From NCBI GenBank assembly GCA_003512825.1, contig DOOI01000068.1, forward strand, positions 501 to 6,425: a DNA stretch of 5,925 bases, in the 5' to 3' direction. The DNA is from Paracoccaceae bacterium. Its GTDB lineage: Bacteria; Pseudomonadota; Alphaproteobacteria; Rhodobacterales; Rhodobacteraceae. Position 1 is the stretch's first letter; each line of letters starts with the position of its first letter. Shown here piece after piece: positions 4,697 to 5,925 of the stretch. The translations under genes and the position numbers were made by a program. The notes beneath the pieces are model-generated. The model saw only the letters and a list, made by a program, of their open reading frames with translations. It was not told the origin of the DNA and searched no databases.

Positions 4697-5623
4697 TTAT
4701 TGCGCCAAGCGCAGGTCCAGCAACTCGGTGCGTTGTAGGAAATGGAAATTATCATCCGAAATCAACGTCGCCCGCAGGCTGCCGTCATTGTGCCGCCATA
4801 GGGCGATGCTTTCGAAATTATCCCATTGCCCCGTGCGCGAGCGAAATAATTCCACCCCTTGCTGCACTCCGGTTTTTGCCGGATAAAATCGGCGCAGGCG
4901 GGTCGAAAAGCCAAATCCGCTAAAGCCGCGCTCAAGCAGATAGAGCTGCCCATCGGGGCCAAAATCTGCTCCCACGGGCAAGAACCCATCCGAGCGCGCG
5001 ACGTCAAACATTTTCGCCCATTTCCCTTTGCCAAAGCGCCAAACGGGAAAGGGCGTTTCCACCCCGCCGGACCGCTCCGGCAATGTCCAAAGCGCCCCCT
5101 CACGATCGATGGCCAGCGCTTCCATACCAGAGTTGTTTTGCAGCTTGGTGGCAAAACCGCCGCGTGGCACAAGTGCTGCGGCGGCCTCTGGCGCGCGATG
5201 ATAGGCGATGCGGTGATTGCCCTCAAAAGATATGTAAACCCCACCGCCCGGAGCCGAAGCCAAGCCCTCGGCGTCAATATTCTCTCCATTGAGGCGGCGG
5301 CCTTTGGTGTCTCGCAACGCGGTGAAATCAGTCAGTTCCACCCGTTCTACGGCGCCTTCTGCCTGCCGGATCAAACGCCCGGTTGCGATCCATGCTTTAT
5401 CAATGATGGCCGTAAAGCCTACGCCGTCCTCTGCCAGTTCCAGTCCGGAAAACCCGCCAAATTCAGGGTCGGACAAGAACCAGACATAGTGCCCCACGAC
5501 CATCGCCTGCCCGGTTTCTGCCGCACTGCTTGCGAGGGCGAGCACACTGACAATCCCAAGCGAGACGCAGGCAACAGCACCAGTCAGCGCGCCAGTTAGC
5601 GAGCCTGCAAGACGGCGGAGCAT
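4697..5623 (-). CDS. Secreted protein with esterase-like activity of phytase domain
   Basis: The 308-residue product matches the 'esterase-like activity of phytase' family (Pfam PF13449 type), a probable beta-propeller fold common as exported proteins in alphaproteobacteria. The natural substrate is not established. It starts MLRRLAGSLTG with a hydrophobic stretch to about residue 31 and an ASSA-AE site near 34/35, a good signal peptide, so it is probably periplasmic. Repeated blade-like motifs are GGFSGLEL (56-63), FTAIIDKAW (70-78), NIDAEGLA (115-122), VYISFEGNHRIAYHR, NSGMEALAIDREG, FLPVGADFGPDGQLYLLERGF and NFESIALWR. I chose the ATG at 5623 because the frame upstream (to 5719) lies inside mepA and would bury the signal peptide. 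It overlaps the mepA end by 28 nt and shows no clear RBS, which suggests translational coupling. The enzymatic role is inferred from the family only. Confidence 0.82.
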   Translation of the reverse strand: MLRRLAGSLTGALTGAVACVSLGIVSVLALASSAAETGQAMVVGHYVWFLSDPEFGGFSGLELAEDGVGFTAIIDKAWIATGRLIRQAEGAVERVELTDFTALRDTKGRRLNGENIDAEGLASAPGGGVYISFEGNHRIAYHRAPEAAAALVPRGGFATKLQNNSGMEALAIDREGALWTLPERSGGVETPFPVWRFGKGKWAKMFDVARSDGFLPVGADFGPDGQLYLLERGFSGFGFSTRLRRFYPAKTGVQQGVELFRSRTGQWDNFESIALWRHNDGSLRATLISDDNFHFLQRTELLDLRLAQ

Positions 5624-5925
5624 TGTTTGGGCAGATCGGCCAGCGTCAATTCCCGCCGTGGCTTTGGCTTGGGTGCATTCGGGTTTGGCGGCGGTGGGTT
5701 GAGGATGTCTTTCACCCATTGTTCGGCATCCTTACAGCCATCGCCCGCAGGCATCGAATCCTGGTCCTGACAGCCGCGCGCCCCTTTGGGGCAGTTCAGC
5801 CGCACGTGGAAATGATAGTGGTGCCCATACCACGGGCGCACCTTTCGCAACCAAGCGCGATCGCCACCTTTTTCATCGTTACACATCTGCACTTTGGCAC
5901 CGGGGAAAACGAATATTCGCTCATT
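5596..5925 (-). CDS. mepA: Penicillin-insensitive murein endopeptidase MepA (M74), C-terminal part; 5' end missing
   Basis: MepA cleaves D-Ala-meso-diaminopimelate cross-links in periplasmic peptidoglycan. Only the last 109 residues are present: the frame is open to the right edge and an internal GTG at 5892 is not the true start. The visible part has NERIFVFPGAKVQMCN, then DRAWLRKVRPWYGHHYHFHVRLNCP. This carries the H-x-H zinc-site signature of the LAS/M74 metallopeptidases and the conserved WYGH-YHFH context. Cys-rich segments follow (GCQDQ, GCKDAEQW), and then a Pro-rich tail (NPPPPNPNAPKPKP) before LPKQCSAVLQAR. E. coli MepA is about 274 residues, so more than half lies outside, including the other zinc ligands. 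Its TAA falls within the start of the following phytase-like gene, 28-nt overlap, indicating one operon. Confidence 0.92.
   Translation of the reverse strand, partial: NERIFVFPGAKVQMCNDEKGGDRAWLRKVRPWYGHHYHFHVRLNCPKGARGCQDQDSMPAGDGCKDAEQWVKDILNPPPPNPNAPKPKPRRELTLADLPKQCSAVLQAR

Noticed and set aside
4859..5599. 246-codon plus-strand frame opposite the phytase-like gene
   Set aside because: It has no domain or RBS; the opposite strand has a signal peptide and family motifs.
5624..5719. N-terminal extension of the phytase-like protein to 5719
   Set aside because: It would lie wholly inside mepA and put 32 residues before an obvious signal peptide.

Overview
The window looks like chromosomal DNA of an alphaproteobacterium, probably a Rhodobacteraceae/Roseobacter-group organism. 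The basis is moderately high GC, the style of the protein sequences, an alphaproteobacterial-type Shine-Dalgarno/anti-SD sequence and the gene content. The assignment is inference; no rRNA gene or marker in the window fixes the taxon.

Left half (1-3237): part of a homoprotocatechuate (3,4-dihydroxyphenylacetate) meta-cleavage locus. A minus-strand operon hpaF-hpaE-hpaD encodes the CHM isomerase, the CHMS dehydrogenase and the ring-cleaving extradiol dioxygenase; hpaD runs off the left edge. Divergent from it, on the plus strand, is the MarR-family regulator hpaR. The 95-bp gap between hpaF and hpaR carries a near-perfect 24-bp inverted repeat over the likely hpaF promoter, a good candidate for the HpaR operator. 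HpaD opens the ring, HpaE oxidises the resulting semialdehyde and HpaF isomerises the product. The later steps (decarboxylase, hydratase, aldolase) are not in the window.

Middle (3234-3965): a minus-strand arfB-type ribosome-rescue hydrolase converges on hpaR, and the two stop codons share the bases TTAA. Its best start is a GTG at 3656 with a strong RBS. Upstream of it lie an 18-bp perfect palindrome and three tandem 11-bp repeats. The gene-free stretch 3657-3965 is highly structured. It holds a cloverleaf-like set of helices, a 19-nt near copy of the 3' end of 16S rRNA (the anti-Shine-Dalgarno tail), and two terminator-like hairpins on opposite strands. I read this as a candidate small non-coding RNA, more likely on the plus strand, of a family I do not recognise. 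It is the most unusual part of the window.

Right half (3966-5925): three minus-strand genes, probably co-transcribed in the order mepA (3' part only, runs off the right edge), a secreted phytase-like esterase-domain protein overlapping mepA by 28 nt, and a YhhQ-type queuosine-precursor transporter. They are housekeeping or envelope functions with no evident metabolic link to the hpa genes. I saw no mobile element, CRISPR array or tRNA gene.
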